A stretch of DNA of 64,000 nt from an uncultured Ruminococcus sp. (GCA_902786975.1 CADAES010000003.1:1-64000); one strand, 5' to 3'; counted from the first letter of the stretch, positions 1-8,058 are shown. The notes: generated from the letters alone by a model not told the origin. Numbers and translations are program-made.

Positions 1-2
1 CG

Positions 3-77
3 TACGAGCGCAATTTCAGAGTGTTCAAAAATCTTTACAAATCAAACGCCGCAAATTATAAACTGTTGAATTCCTGA
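3..77 (+). CDS. C-terminal tail of a gene entering from upstream (partial)
   Basis: One forward frame is open from the window edge and ends at TGA 75-77, giving 24 residues that look like real coding sequence (YERNF..FKNLYKSN..NYKLLN). The pattern of aromatic residues and the LYK stretch resembles the C-terminal helix of FGGY sugar kinases such as xylulokinase, but this is too short to assign. The body of the gene lies outside the window. It could also be chance. Confidence 0.35.
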   Translation, partial: YERNFRVFKNLYKSNAANYKLLNS

Positions 78-97
78 CGGACAGCAGTTCGATTCTC

Positions 98-271
98 CTA
101 ATCGTAAACGCCAAATTCTTTATGCTGGGCGGTATATTTGCGCAGAAGTTCAAGACAAGTATGCCTACGGTGGCAGGTCAGATAGACTTTGTGGGCGTTC
201 AGGCTCGTGGTGACAAAATCACCCCGGACGATGTTATTGGTATATGCAATCACCGATTTATTGGGCAGAAA
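98..271 (-). pseudogene. Possible coding relic, unrecognised
   Basis: A reverse frame between an in-frame stop (272-274) and a stop at 98-100 reads 58 residues with protein-like composition (SVIAYTNNIV ... HKVYLTCHRRHTCLELLRKY). It has no start codon of its own, and the frame is broken upstream by the stop at 272-274, just after the excisionase-like gene ends. I do not recognise the family. It sits among other mobile-element remains, so a decayed plasmid or transposon gene is the simplest reading; noncoding sequence is also possible. Confidence 0.25.
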
Positions 272-284
272 CTATTTCAGAAAA

Positions 285-563
285 TTATTCTGGCTCATTA
301 TTGAAATATCTAAGCAATATGTCTTTGTTTATAAAAATCTTCTTGCCTCCCTGAATGGATGGAATTTCTCTGCTTTTTATAAGCTTCCTTAATTGATACT
401 TAGTTATTCCTTCGACAAGCTGGGTAGCTTCATCTATTGTAATTAAATGTATTTTCTTTGGTTCTTCCTCATCATTAATGTTCTCTGAAAGCGACTTTAT
501 TATGATGGATGCGTTTTTATAGGCTTTGTCCTTACAAATAAAAAATCGAAGCATAAATAACAT
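285..563 (-). CDS. Excisionase-like helix-turn-helix protein
   Basis: A 92-residue protein. The last ~55 residues (ITIDEATQLVEG, then TKYQLRKLIKSREIP, QGGKKIFINKDILLRYF) have the layout of the MerR-like winged HTH found in excisionases and small transposon DNA-binding proteins: first helix, recognition helix, GGKK wing, and a C-terminal helix that closes the fold. Such proteins bias integrase toward excision. The N-terminal ~37 residues are charged, and no convincing ribosome site was seen for the ATG at 563, so the gene may be truncated or the true start may differ. The integrase fragment at 772-1008 is on the same strand, which fits a decayed integrative element. Confidence 0.5.
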   Translation of the reverse strand: MLFMLRFFICKDKAYKNASIIIKSLSENINDEEEPKKIHLITIDEATQLVEGITKYQLRKLIKSREIPSIQGGKKIFINKDILLRYFNNEPE

Positions 564-579
564 TATGCTCTCATAACCC

Positions 580-608
580 TCGACATATCAACTATTTTCG
601 GATATAAT
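580..608 (+). promoter_or_regulatory. Sigma-A promoter of the Abi-family remnant
   Basis: TCGACA (580-585), a 17-bp spacer, then TATAAT (603-608). It faces the leader hairpin at 621-658 and the ribosome site GGAGGA at 671-676. It is still near-consensus although the gene behind it is broken. Confidence 0.65.
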
Positions 609-620
609 AATATTAACGGA

Positions 621-658
621 ACCCGACACGCCTCTCAACGATGCAGACCACGTCGGGT
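621..658 (+). ncRNA. Leader hairpin upstream of the Abi-family remnant
   Basis: ACCCGAC (621-627) pairs with GTCGGGT (652-658) across a 24-nt loop. It begins about 12 nt after the promoter -10 box and ends before the ribosome site. Known: a conserved structured RNA (the abiF RNA motif) occurs beside abiF genes. Inference: this hairpin could be that RNA or a relic of it; I cannot match it to the consensus without a covariance model. Confidence 0.4.
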
Positions 659-682
659 CATTTATTATCCGGAGGAAAAACA

Positions 683-817
683 ATGTATTTGAAAAAGCAT
701 TAGCCTGCAATGTCAATAGATGAACAAATACAGAATCTTCGCGATCTCGGACTGAACATTCCCGACGAAGATCATGCCACAACATTGCTCGCCCTGACCT
801 TTGCCTCCTGGAAGTAA
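683..817 (+). pseudogene. 5' remnant of an Abi-family (AbiD/AbiF-like) gene
   Basis: ATG 683 follows GGAGGA by 6 nt and reads MYLKKH, an amber stop (701-703), then in the same frame PAMSIDEQIQNLRDLGLNIP and DEDHATTLL before running into unrelated sequence and stopping at 815-817. The 'EQI..L...G..I.DE..A...L' pattern is the usual start of Abi-like (Abi_2) abortive-infection proteins, which are about 300 residues long. Only about 30 residues survive. The 3' end is fused to the tail of the convergent integrase fragment, so an insertion or deletion removed the rest. Function is certainly lost. Confidence 0.55.
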
Positions 818-1008
818 TGGCTGTACGTTGATAAAGTCGTTTGAGGCGTGCTGTGACCTAACATTGCAGCAACTGTTGTCGGGTCGATGCCCGCCTCAAT
901 TTCAATTGATGCGAACAAATGCCTGAAGCTATGCAAGCCGTAGAACGGTTGCACCCGCATCAAGGAGGTGAGTTTATTCTTGCCTCTTATTTTTCGCCCT
1001 CTTGACAA
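772..1008 (-). pseudogene. C-terminal fragment of a tyrosine recombinase (integrase)
   Basis: The reading contains the end of a phage-type integrase catalytic domain: LHSFRHLFAS (the HxxR box), GIDPTTVAAMLGHSTPQTT (second active-site histidine in LGHS) and the nucleophile region TLSTYSHYF, then a short tail to the stop at 772-774. The first ~25 residues (MSRGRKIRGKNK...) do not look like integrase, and the N-terminal arm-binding and core-binding domains plus the first catalytic Arg are missing. A full protein would be ~380 residues. It is a remnant of an element inserted here. Confidence 0.8.
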
Positions 1009-1030
1009 GAGCAGGGCAGTGTGCTAATAT
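1002..1030 (+). promoter_or_regulatory. Sigma-A promoter
   Basis: TTGACA (1002-1007), 17-bp spacer, TAATAT (1025-1030). It starts exactly where the integrase fragment's frame begins on the other strand and points to the 11-codon ORF at 1083 and on to the acetyltransferase. Confidence 0.6.
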
Positions 1031-1082
1031 ATCACTAAGCTAAGCTTGCTTTGCTAATAATATTTTTTAAGGAGTTGTCTTT

Positions 1083-1115
1083 TTGACAAGAACCAATAAG
1101 GAGATAGCAGCGTAA
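1083..1115 (+). pseudogene. Very short TTG-start ORF, probable gene remnant
   Basis: TTG 1083 follows AAGGAG (1069-1074) by 8 nt and reads MTRTNKEIAA then stop. Promoter, ribosome site and start are all good, but the gene stops after 10 codons, directly before a terminator hairpin. It may be the 5' end of a regulator lost by deletion, or a leader peptide. I cannot tell which. Confidence 0.3.
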
Positions 1116-1160
1116 ACGGGAGGTTTGCGAATACTGTCTCACACAAACCTCCCGTGTTTT
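1116..1160 (+). terminator. Rho-independent terminator / leader hairpin
   Basis: ACGGGAGGTTTG (1116-1127) pairs perfectly with CAAACCTCCCGT (1144-1155), followed by GTTTTG. It lies between the promoter at 1002 and the GNAT gene, so it is either a true terminator or an attenuator for that gene. Confidence 0.7.
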
Positions 1161-1189
1161 GTAGTCAACACATTCAGGAGGAAAAAATA

Positions 1190-1849
1190 ATGAAAATCAA
1201 CGACTATATCTTACGCTTGGAAACCGAAAACGACTATCACGAAACCGAAACTATGGCAAGAGAAGCATTCTGGAACCTCAGCGTTCCCGGGTGCAGCGAG
1301 CACCTGTTCATGCATGACCTCAGACAGCACGAGGCTTTTATACCTCAGCTCGACTATGTTGCCGAAAAGGACGGAAAGATAATCGGCTGTATTATGTACT
1401 CCGAGTCATATCTTGAAGATGAAAAGGGGAACAAAAAGACCGTCCTGACTATGGGACCTGTCTGCGTTCACCCCGAGTTTCAGAGAAAGGGCATAAGCAA
1501 AGCGCTGCTTGAGCATACCTTTGCGCTTGCGCTTGAAATGGGGTATGACTGCGTTATCAATTTCGGCAACCCCGATAACTATGTTGCCAGAGGCTACAAG
1601 AGTTGCCGTAAGTACAAAGTCTGCTTTGAGGGAGATATCTATCCCGCAGCACTTCTCGTCAAGGAGCTTAAAGAGGGCGTGTTTGACGGCAGAAAGTGGT
1701 TCTATCATCAGAACGATGCCGATGCACGCTGTGCTGACGAAAAGCTGGTCGATGAATACGACAAGCTGTTCCCGCCCAAAACAAAGGCGTGGCAGCCGAG
1801 TCAGGAGGAGTTCTATATCCACAGCCATTCGATAATCAATCGTGATTGA
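1190..1849 (+). CDS. GNAT-family N-acetyltransferase
   Basis: A 219-residue protein that would transfer an acetyl group from acetyl-CoA to an unknown amine. The GNAT core is clear: a beta4-like stretch TMGPVCVHPEFQRKGISKAL (about residues 89-108) carrying the acetyl-CoA pyrophosphate loop Q-R-K-G-I-S, followed by a helix and NFGNPDNYVARGYKSC, where the Asn and Tyr of late GNAT motifs appear. It resembles YhbS-like acetyltransferases. ATG 1190 is chosen because AGGAGG (1175-1180) precedes it; an in-frame ATG at 1154 has no ribosome site and lies in the terminator loop. The C-terminal ~70 residues go beyond the minimal GNAT fold. Substrate unknown. Confidence 0.8.
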   Translation: MKINDYILRLETENDYHETETMAREAFWNLSVPGCSEHLFMHDLRQHEAFIPQLDYVAEKDGKIIGCIMYSESYLEDEKGNKKTVLTMGPVCVHPEFQRKGISKALLEHTFALALEMGYDCVINFGNPDNYVARGYKSCRKYKVCFEGDIYPAALLVKELKEGVFDGRKWFYHQNDADARCADEKLVDEYDKLFPPKTKAWQPSQEEFYIHSHSIINRD

Positions 1850-1877
1850 ATCAAAAAAGCGTAAATAAGAAACAAAA

Positions 1878-1908
1878 AAGCGGTAAGCCTTAGCTTGCCG
1901 CTTTTGTC
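1878..1908. terminator. Bidirectional terminator
   Basis: AAAGCGGTAAGC (1878-1889) pairs with GCTTGCCGCTTT (1893-1904) with one G-U; A-run on the left and T-run on the right. It serves the acetyltransferase (+) and the convergent P-type ATPase (-). Confidence 0.85.
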
Positions 1909-1922
1909 GTATATATCAATTA

Positions 1923-4328
1923 TCACTCTTTTGTGTCCTTGTCCTGCTTGGACGTGTTCAGCTTCAGTATCATCTGTTCCGAGCCTCTTATCAGGAACAT
2001 GATGAACCTTATGAACGTATCTGCCATTATGCCGAAGTTTATGCACAAAAGCAGGCTCTTTGTTGACAGCGAGGTCGTACCGAAGAACCAGCCGAAAAGG
2101 CTGAACGCCACTATTAACCCCGAGGTGCAAAGCGCAAGTATAGCCCATTTGTAGGTGCTCATAGGCTTGCTTATTATCCTCAGCACCATTACGCCCACTA
2201 TCGAGAGCAGTATCGTCGAAGCCGTTGCTATCTCGCCCTGCGAAACGTCAAATATCTTTCCGAATATGACCATCGCTATAACGACGAATACGTCTGTTAT
2301 ACCGCCGGGCAGAGCTTTAAGTATGACGTTTTTCATAAAGTGACCCTTGATAAGGAAGTGGTCGGGCACCTGCGAGAGCAGGAATGCAGGGATACCGATA
2401 GTGAATGCGCTGATAAGCGTGATCTGCGGAGGCGTGAGCGGGTAGACCACACCAAATGCCAGTGTAACTATGCAAAGCAGTACCGAGAAAATGTTTTTAA
2501 CAAGGAACAGGCTTCCCGAACGCTCCATATTGTTCACGACCTGTCTGCCTTCCATAACAACGTCTGTCATATGTGCGAAATCCGAATCGAGAAGTACGAG
2601 CTGAGCCGCCTGTACCGCCGCATCGCTTCCCGAAGCCATAGCTATCGAGCAGTCTGCGTCTTTAAGAGCGAGTATGTCGTTGACGCCGTCTCCGGTCATA
2701 GCGACGACCTTTTCCTGTGCCTGTAAAGCCTTGACGAATTTGCGCTTCTGGTCGGGCGTGACTCTGCCGAATACGGTGTAGCTCTTCATAGCTTCAAATA
2801 TAGCATCGTCAGTCGTAAGCGTTGAAGCGTCAACGTATTTTTCGGCATTTTCGATACCTGCCTGCTTGGCGACCTCGGAAACAGTTATCGGGTTGTCACC
2901 CGAGATGACCTTGACCTCAACGCCTTCATCTGCGAAGAACTTGAACGTTGTGGGAGCAGTCTTTCTTACAGGGTTTGTGATAAGTACCAGAGCAGCCGGC
3001 TCACATTCTGCCGTAAGCTCCTTTCCGTCGGGCTTGCCGTTGTATCTGGCAAATGCAAGCACTCGGTAGCCCTTTCTGCTGTCAAATTCTATCTCCTCAC
3101 GGTATTGCTCGTATTTGTCCCTCAGCACCCATTCGGGAGCGCCGAGAACATAAGCGCCCTTTTCAAAGCTGACGCTGGAATACTTGAACTCCGACGAGAA
3201 ATCTGTGTGTGAAACTATCTTTGCGCCGCTGGGACAGGTAAAGTACTGCTTCAGCGCCGCCATAGTGATATTGTCCGCAGACTGTTCACAGGCAAAGTCG
3301 CTCAGAAGCGTGAAAAGCTCGTCCTCGCTCTTGTCGCCCACAGGCTTCAGACCCGTGACTTGCATCGTGTTTTCGGTTATCGTGCCCGTCTTGTCAACAC
3401 ACAGTACGTTTGTCCTTGCAAGCGTTTCTATGCATTTCATATTGTGAACGAGGACCTTCTGCTTTGCAAGCCTCATAGCGCTTATTGCAAGCGTAACGCT
3501 CGCCAGCAGGAACAGTCCCTCGGGTATCATTCCGATTATCGAAGCGACTGTCGAACGAATGCTCTGCGTGTAGCCCATTCCCTTTGAGAAATACATATGG
3601 CTGAACTGCAAAGCACCCAGAGGGATAATGATTATGCCCGCTATTTTTACTATCCTGTTAAGCGAACGTATCATTTCCGACTGTTCGCCCGTCTTCATCT
3701 TCTTAGCCTGCAAGGTCAGCTGGGATATGTACGATTCCGCACCGACCTTGGTGAGCCTTGCCTTGCACGAGCCCGATACCACAAAGCTTCCGCTCATAAG
3801 CTCCGAGCCGCATTCCTTGACAATCTCGTCGGCTTCACCCGTCAGCAGAGCTTCGTTCAGCGAAGCCTTGCCCTCGACGACGACAGCGTCCGCAGGTATC
3901 TGGTCGCCCGCCTTAAAGACCGCTATATCGTCAGCAACGAGCTTGTCCGATTTTATCTTTATCTCCTTGCCGTCACGAATGACCTTTGCCGTCGGCGAAT
4001 TGAGCATAGTCATTTTGTCAAGCAGCTTCTTTGAACGAGTTTCCTGTACGATACCTATAAGAGTGTTGAAAATGATGACAGGCAGGAACGAGAGATCCTT
4101 GAAATTGCCTGCAAAGACGAGAAGCACAGCGATACCCGCAAAGATAAAGTTGAAATAGGTGAATACGTTTGTTGCGATTATCATCCCAACGGATTTGGAG
4201 GGCGGCTTGACAGGCTTGTTCGACATTCCCGCAAGCATACGCTCGTCGACCTGCTGCTGTGACAGACCGATATTCGGGTCAGGCTGTACCCGCTGTATCT
4301 GCGATGAGCTGATATCTTTCTTTTTCAT
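1923..4328 (-). CDS. Cation-transporting P-type ATPase (CtpE-like)
   Basis: An 801-residue membrane pump. It has the actuator motif TGEAD (about residues 163-167, in place of the usual TGES), the TM4 ion-site motif IPEGL (268-272), the phosphorylation site DKTGT with Asp312, and the hinge motif TGDGVND (about 535). About four membrane helices precede the nucleotide domain's return and six follow it. The TGEAD/PEGL combination and the short N-terminus without metal-binding CxxC domains fit the CtpE-type subgroup, linked to calcium uptake in mycobacteria, rather than heavy-metal pumps. Ion specificity is an inference. Start ATG 4328 follows AGGAG; its own promoter is at 4365-4393. Confidence 0.88.
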   Translation of the reverse strand: MKKKDISSSQIQRVQPDPNIGLSQQQVDERMLAGMSNKPVKPPSKSVGMIIATNVFTYFNFIFAGIAVLLVFAGNFKDLSFLPVIIFNTLIGIVQETRSKKLLDKMTMLNSPTAKVIRDGKEIKIKSDKLVADDIAVFKAGDQIPADAVVVEGKASLNEALLTGEADEIVKECGSELMSGSFVVSGSCKARLTKVGAESYISQLTLQAKKMKTGEQSEMIRSLNRIVKIAGIIIIPLGALQFSHMYFSKGMGYTQSIRSTVASIIGMIPEGLFLLASVTLAISAMRLAKQKVLVHNMKCIETLARTNVLCVDKTGTITENTMQVTGLKPVGDKSEDELFTLLSDFACEQSADNITMAALKQYFTCPSGAKIVSHTDFSSEFKYSSVSFEKGAYVLGAPEWVLRDKYEQYREEIEFDSRKGYRVLAFARYNGKPDGKELTAECEPAALVLITNPVRKTAPTTFKFFADEGVEVKVISGDNPITVSEVAKQAGIENAEKYVDASTLTTDDAIFEAMKSYTVFGRVTPDQKRKFVKALQAQEKVVAMTGDGVNDILALKDADCSIAMASGSDAAVQAAQLVLLDSDFAHMTDVVMEGRQVVNNMERSGSLFLVKNIFSVLLCIVTLAFGVVYPLTPPQITLISAFTIGIPAFLLSQVPDHFLIKGHFMKNVILKALPGGITDVFVVIAMVIFGKIFDVSQGEIATASTILLSIVGVMVLRIISKPMSTYKWAILALCTSGLIVAFSLFGWFFGTTSLSTKSLLLCINFGIMADTFIRFIMFLIRGSEQMILKLNTSKQDKDTKE

Positions 4329-4364
4329 CAGATTACTCCTTTTTTATTAACGTAATACTCTATT

Positions 4365-4393
4365 ATTATAGCATTTCTGTCTGCGAAAATCAA
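4365..4393 (-). promoter_or_regulatory. Sigma-A promoter of the P-type ATPase
   Basis: On the reverse strand TTGATT (4393-4388), 17-bp spacer, TATAAT (4370-4365), about 37 nt before the start codon. Confidence 0.75.
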
Positions 4394-4421
4394 CCTTCGG
4401 CGTGAAATTTATGCTCCGTGC

Positions 4422-4450
4422 TTGCAATATGTGAAGAAAAATGTTATAAT
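4422..4450 (+). promoter_or_regulatory. Sigma-A promoter of the thioesterase
   Basis: TTGCAA (4422-4427), 17-bp spacer, TATAAT (4445-4450). The same TTGCAA-N17-TATAAT arrangement recurs upstream of the tRNA and nfeD. Confidence 0.75.
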
Positions 4451-4508
4451 AAACACGACCAATTTCCCCGATCGAATGCAGATATCAATTCCAAAGGACT
4501 GATAAAAA

Positions 4509-4925
4509 ATGACTGTTGTATATTCCAGAAAAGCTTTCTATTACGAGACCGACCGAATGGATATAATCCACCATTCCAACTATGTCCGCTGGCTTGAGGA
4601 AGCCCGTGTCTATATGATGGACGAAATGGGATTCCCGTTTTCAAGACTCGAGGGTATGGGCATCGTTGTCCCGGTGCTTTCAGTCGAAACGCACTATAAA
4701 TACCCCGTAAAGTTCGGCGATACATTTGAGGTCGAATGCAGACTGACCGAGTTCAACGGCTGCAAGTTTGCGCTCGAATACGAGGTCAGAAATGCCACAC
4801 AGGGCACTCTCTCGCTCACAGCAAAGACCTCTCACTGCTTCACGACCCCCGACCTTCGCCCCGTGCGTCTGAAAAAGGTCTGCCCCGAGCTTAATGAGCT
4901 GTATCTGAAATACCTTGAGAAATAA
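4509..4925 (+). CDS. Acyl-CoA thioesterase, YbgC/FadM (4HBT hot-dog) family
   Basis: A 138-residue single hot-dog domain. The signature ETDRMDIIHHSNYVRWLEEA (residues 13-32) holds the catalytic Asp of this family (D in TDxM) and the HHSNY helix start; the remaining strands (VVPVLSVETHYKYPVKFGDT) match 4HBT proteins. It hydrolyses short-chain or phenolic acyl-CoA thioesters in the cytoplasm; the physiological substrate is not predictable. Length is typical. The gene is monocistronic, with its own promoter and a shared terminator. Confidence 0.88.
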   Translation: MTVVYSRKAFYYETDRMDIIHHSNYVRWLEEARVYMMDEMGFPFSRLEGMGIVVPVLSVETHYKYPVKFGDTFEVECRLTEFNGCKFALEYEVRNATQGTLSLTAKTSHCFTTPDLRPVRLKKVCPELNELYLKYLEK

Positions 4926-4928
4926 AAC

Positions 4929-4966
4929 ATCGGCTGCCGCATTTTTATTGCAGCAGCCGATTTTCT
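4929..4966. terminator. Bidirectional terminator with GCCGAT-type stem
   Basis: ATCGGCTGCCGCA (4929-4941) pairs with TGCAGCAGCCGAT (4949-4961) apart from one mismatch, followed by TTTT, with AAAA before it. It separates the thioesterase from convergent ptsI. Confidence 0.85.
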
Positions 4967-4967
4967 G

Positions 4968-6647
4968 TCAGCATTTGAGATGTTTCTGAATATTCTGTCT
5001 GACCTGACGCCTATCGCTGAGGTTCAGGCTTCTGATAGTTTTTCTGACGGGAAGTATATTTGTCGGTGTGACCGAAAGCCCGTCAACGTGCAGGTCGAGG
5101 AATACCTCGGTAAAGTTTGTGTCCGCACCCAGCTCTCCGCAGATGTAAGCCTTGATGCCGTGGGCGTGAGCGTTGTCGCAGACCATTTTTATCATTCTCA
5201 GAACGCAAATGCGGTTGGCAGGGCATATCTTCTCAAACTGCGGGTTGTGTCTGTAAATGGCGTTTGAATACTGTTCGAGGTCGTTTGTGCCGATGCTGAA
5301 GAAATCCACCTGTTCTGCGAGAAGGTCGCTTAACATCACGGCGGCTGGAGTTTCAACAAGTATACCTATCGGGATATTGTCCTTGAACTGCTTTCCGTCT
5401 CTTAAAAGCTCCGCCTTGACCTCGTTGATTATCTCCTTTATCTTTACTATCTCATCGACATCAATTATAAGCGGGAACAGTATCCTGAGGTCGCCGTAGA
5501 CCGAAGCCCGAAACAGCGCTCTTAGCTGAGTTTTGAATATCTCGGGGCGGGAAAGGCAGACTCTTATCGAGCGAAATCCCAGCGCTGGGTTCTTTTCCTG
5601 GTCGAGCCCGAAATAATCCAGCTCGTTATCCGCACCGATATCCATTGTCCTTATCACCACAGGCTTGCCCTGCATCTCGGTCAGCACACGCCTGTAATTG
5701 TAAAACTGTACGTCCTCGTTGGGGTAGTCCTCCTTGTCGAGGTACAGATACTCGCTTCTGAGAAGCCCGATACCGCCGCAGTCGTTGACCTTGGCGCTTT
5801 CGATGTCCGTAAGGTCGCAGATGTTCGCAAGCACTTCTATCTCTCTGCCGTCACGGGTGATGTTCTTTCTGCCCCTGAGGCGTGTCAGAAGCTCACGCTT
5901 TCTGCCCTCGATAGCTTCCTTGTGGTCAAGCAGCTTGGATGTTTCATTGTCAGGCTCGATGTACATTATACCGCTGTAGCTGTCAACTATGCAGTATTTG
6001 TTTTCAAGCTCGTCTTTGAGATCGTCGCCTACGCCGATGATACACGGGATTCCTCTTGTCCTTGCAAGTATAGCCGTGTGGGAATTTGTAGAGCCGTAGG
6101 ATGTGCATATAGCGGCGACCTTGCTCTTGTCAAGCATGATAGTCTCGCTCGGAAGAAAGTCGTCAGCACAGACGATAGACATCTCCTCCAGCTTGAACAC
6201 CTGCTCGTCACGGTTCTGAAGATGCCTTAAAAGCCTTGCCGAAACATCTCTGATGTCGGCTATCCTCTCGCTGATGTATTCCGACTCGGTGCTCGTTTCC
6301 TCCATCATCTTGCTGAAAAGCTTGACAGTCCTTACGACCGCAAATTCAGCGTTGCTGTGGTCGTTGAGGATAAGCTTTTCCATAGAGTTGACATACTGGT
6401 TGTCGTCAAGTATCATCTGGTGGATAAGGAATATCTGTGCCTCGTCCTCGCCGACCTCGTCAACTGCCTGCGAATAAAGATGCTTCAGTTCCTCGACCAC
6501 TTCGTTTCTTGCATAAGCAAATCTTCTTAACTCACGCAGGGTATCTCCGACCCTTGCCTTGCTGATGACTACTTCCTCACGGTGAAAAAACTTCATAACA
6601 CCTCGTCCGATACCGCCGTACACGGCATTACCCATAAGTTTCTGCAC
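4968..6647 (-). CDS. ptsI: Phosphoenolpyruvate-protein phosphotransferase (PTS enzyme I)
   Basis: A 559-residue enzyme I, the first phosphotransfer step of the sugar PTS (PEP to enzyme I to HPr). The active-site histidine is H190 in GSTNSHTAILAR; the PEP-binding TIM barrel has LLRSEYLYL, the metal site region FFSIGTNDLEQY, and the catalytic cysteine in YICGELGAD near residue 497. Length is close to the usual ~570. GTG 6647 is the start: AGGAGG lies 9 nt upstream. No HPr or EII genes are adjacent, so the partners are elsewhere. Confidence 0.95.
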   Translation of the reverse strand: MQKLMGNAVYGGIGRGVMKFFHREEVVISKARVGDTLRELRRFAYARNEVVEELKHLYSQAVDEVGEDEAQIFLIHQMILDDNQYVNSMEKLILNDHSNAEFAVVRTVKLFSKMMEETSTESEYISERIADIRDVSARLLRHLQNRDEQVFKLEEMSIVCADDFLPSETIMLDKSKVAAICTSYGSTNSHTAILARTRGIPCIIGVGDDLKDELENKYCIVDSYSGIMYIEPDNETSKLLDHKEAIEGRKRELLTRLRGRKNITRDGREIEVLANICDLTDIESAKVNDCGGIGLLRSEYLYLDKEDYPNEDVQFYNYRRVLTEMQGKPVVIRTMDIGADNELDYFGLDQEKNPALGFRSIRVCLSRPEIFKTQLRALFRASVYGDLRILFPLIIDVDEIVKIKEIINEVKAELLRDGKQFKDNIPIGILVETPAAVMLSDLLAEQVDFFSIGTNDLEQYSNAIYRHNPQFEKICPANRICVLRMIKMVCDNAHAHGIKAYICGELGADTNFTEVFLDLHVDGLSVTPTNILPVRKTIRSLNLSDRRQVRQNIQKHLKC

Positions 6648-6835
6648 AAATAGTCACCTCCTGATACATTTGAATATACTGGTCAGAACCATTATAGCAC
6701 GTTTTTATTCAAGATAAAAGTTTTTTCAAGTTTGTTTACGGAAATTTAACATTTGTTCACAAATATTATTGTATCCTTTTATCAAACAGCACCGTTAAAA
6801 GCTGTTGTATAAAAACAAAAGGAGAGATGATACGA

Positions 6836-7504
6836 ATGGATTACAAGGTCGTAGATATGAACAGCTATTACCGAAAGGACATTTTCAGACACTTTTCTGA
6901 CGACTGCAAATGTTCCTTTGCCGTTACCGCAAGGGTAGACGTTACCGAGCTGAAAGCATTTTCCAAAGAGACCAATACGAGCTTTTACCTCAATTTTCTA
7001 TATATCCTTTCCAGGACGCTCAATTCAAGGGAGGACTACCGTTTTTACTGGGACTATCCGAACAGCGAAATGCGCCTGTACGACAGGATAAACCCTATCC
7101 AGTACGTTTTCCACGAGGACACCGAAACGATAACCGTTGTTTACAGCGAGTATTACGAGGATTACAAGACCTTTTACGACAACGCAAAAGCTGACCTTGA
7201 CAAGGGCAAGGCAACGAGAGAATACTGCCTCGACGAGAAGGCTCACCCCAACTGGTTCGACGCATCGAGCCTGCCCTGGCTGTCTTTTGACTCTATGACA
7301 GTCGAGCTTCCCGACGGCTATCTTTATTTCAACCCGATAGTCAACTGGGGCAGGTTCCGTGAGGAGAACGGCAGACTGATGATGCCCGTTGCGATAAGAC
7401 TTAACCACGCTTCGGCTGACGGATATCTTGCGGCGCTGTTTTACAGAACGCTTGAAAAAGAGATAGCCGGGCTTTGCGGGAAAGGCGGCGACAGCGAATG
7501 TTAA
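6836..7504 (+). CDS. Chloramphenicol acetyltransferase-like protein
   Basis: A 222-residue CAT-fold protein. Family hallmarks: N-terminal MDYKVVDMNSYYRKDIF, FYLNFLYILSRTLN, and the C-terminal active site RLNHASADGYL. In true CATs the site is HHxxxDG; here the first His is Asn, but the second (catalytic) His, the Asp and the Gly remain. It is therefore an active-looking acetyltransferase of uncertain substrate; resistance should not be assumed. Start ATG 6836 is preferred over ATG 6827 because GGAG (6821-6824) is only 2 nt from the latter. Its last codons overlap the next gene. Confidence 0.82.
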   Translation: MDYKVVDMNSYYRKDIFRHFSDDCKCSFAVTARVDVTELKAFSKETNTSFYLNFLYILSRTLNSREDYRFYWDYPNSEMRLYDRINPIQYVFHEDTETITVVYSEYYEDYKTFYDNAKADLDKGKATREYCLDEKAHPNWFDASSLPWLSFDSMTVELPDGYLYFNPIVNWGRFREENGRLMMPVAIRLNHASADGYLAALFYRTLEKEIAGLCGKGGDSEC

Positions 7505-8058
7505 CAGACATCTTTAAAAAGAATATGCTCATAAACACTCAACGGCTGCTTCTCAGGCCGCTTTTTCAGTCTGATGCACAGGATATCTACGAGATATTCT
7601 CCGACAAGCAGGTCATGAAATATTACGACCTTCTGCCGTTTGAAAGCCTTGAACGTGCAAAGCAGCAGGTCGAGTTCTTCACGCAGGGCTTTGAGCAAAA
7701 GACGATGCTGCGCTGGGGGATAGAGTATAAGGACAACTCCAAGCTAATCGGAACGTGCGGGTTTTTCGCCTTTAACGAGGACGTTAAAAAAGCCGAACTG
7801 GGCTATGAGCTCAACAGCAGCTATCACGGCAAGGGTCTTATGACCGAGGCTCTGGGAGCGATACTGGGTCACATCTTCACGCAGACCGATATCAACAGGG
7901 TCGAGGCTTACGTCGAGCCGCTGAACATCGCCTCGCAGAAAACTCTTGAAAAGCTCGGTTTTACAAAAGAGGGTACATTACGGCAGTCTGAACGCTGCAG
8001 GGGAGAGCTTATCGACATCTGTGTCTATGGCTGTCTGCGTTCCGACGGCAAATACTGA
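7498..8058 (+). CDS. RimJ/RimL-type GNAT N-acetyltransferase
   Basis: A 186-residue acetyltransferase of the ribosomal-protein alanine acetyltransferase type. It has INTQRLLLRPL at the start, GTCGFFAF, the acetyl-CoA loop region ELGYELNSSYHGKGLMTEAL, and VEPLNIASQKTLEKLGFTKE near the C-terminus, all standard for this branch. ATG 7498 overlaps the TAA of the CAT-like gene (ATGTTAA), so translation is probably coupled. Targets of the family range from N-termini of ribosomal proteins to small metabolites; which applies here is unknown. Confidence 0.85.
   Translation: MLTDIFKKNMLINTQRLLLRPLFQSDAQDIYEIFSDKQVMKYYDLLPFESLERAKQQVEFFTQGFEQKTMLRWGIEYKDNSKLIGTCGFFAFNEDVKKAELGYELNSSYHGKGLMTEALGAILGHIFTQTDINRVEAYVEPLNIASQKTLEKLGFTKEGTLRQSERCRGELIDICVYGCLRSDGKY

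Noticed and set aside
122..304. A 60-codon forward open frame
   Set aside because: No ribosome site and no recognisable family; the reverse frame over the same DNA looks more protein-like.
6836..7504. Chloramphenicol resistance gene on a mobile element
   Set aside because: No insertion sequence or integrase is adjacent, the active-site motif is altered, and the gene is coupled to a GNAT gene between housekeeping genes.
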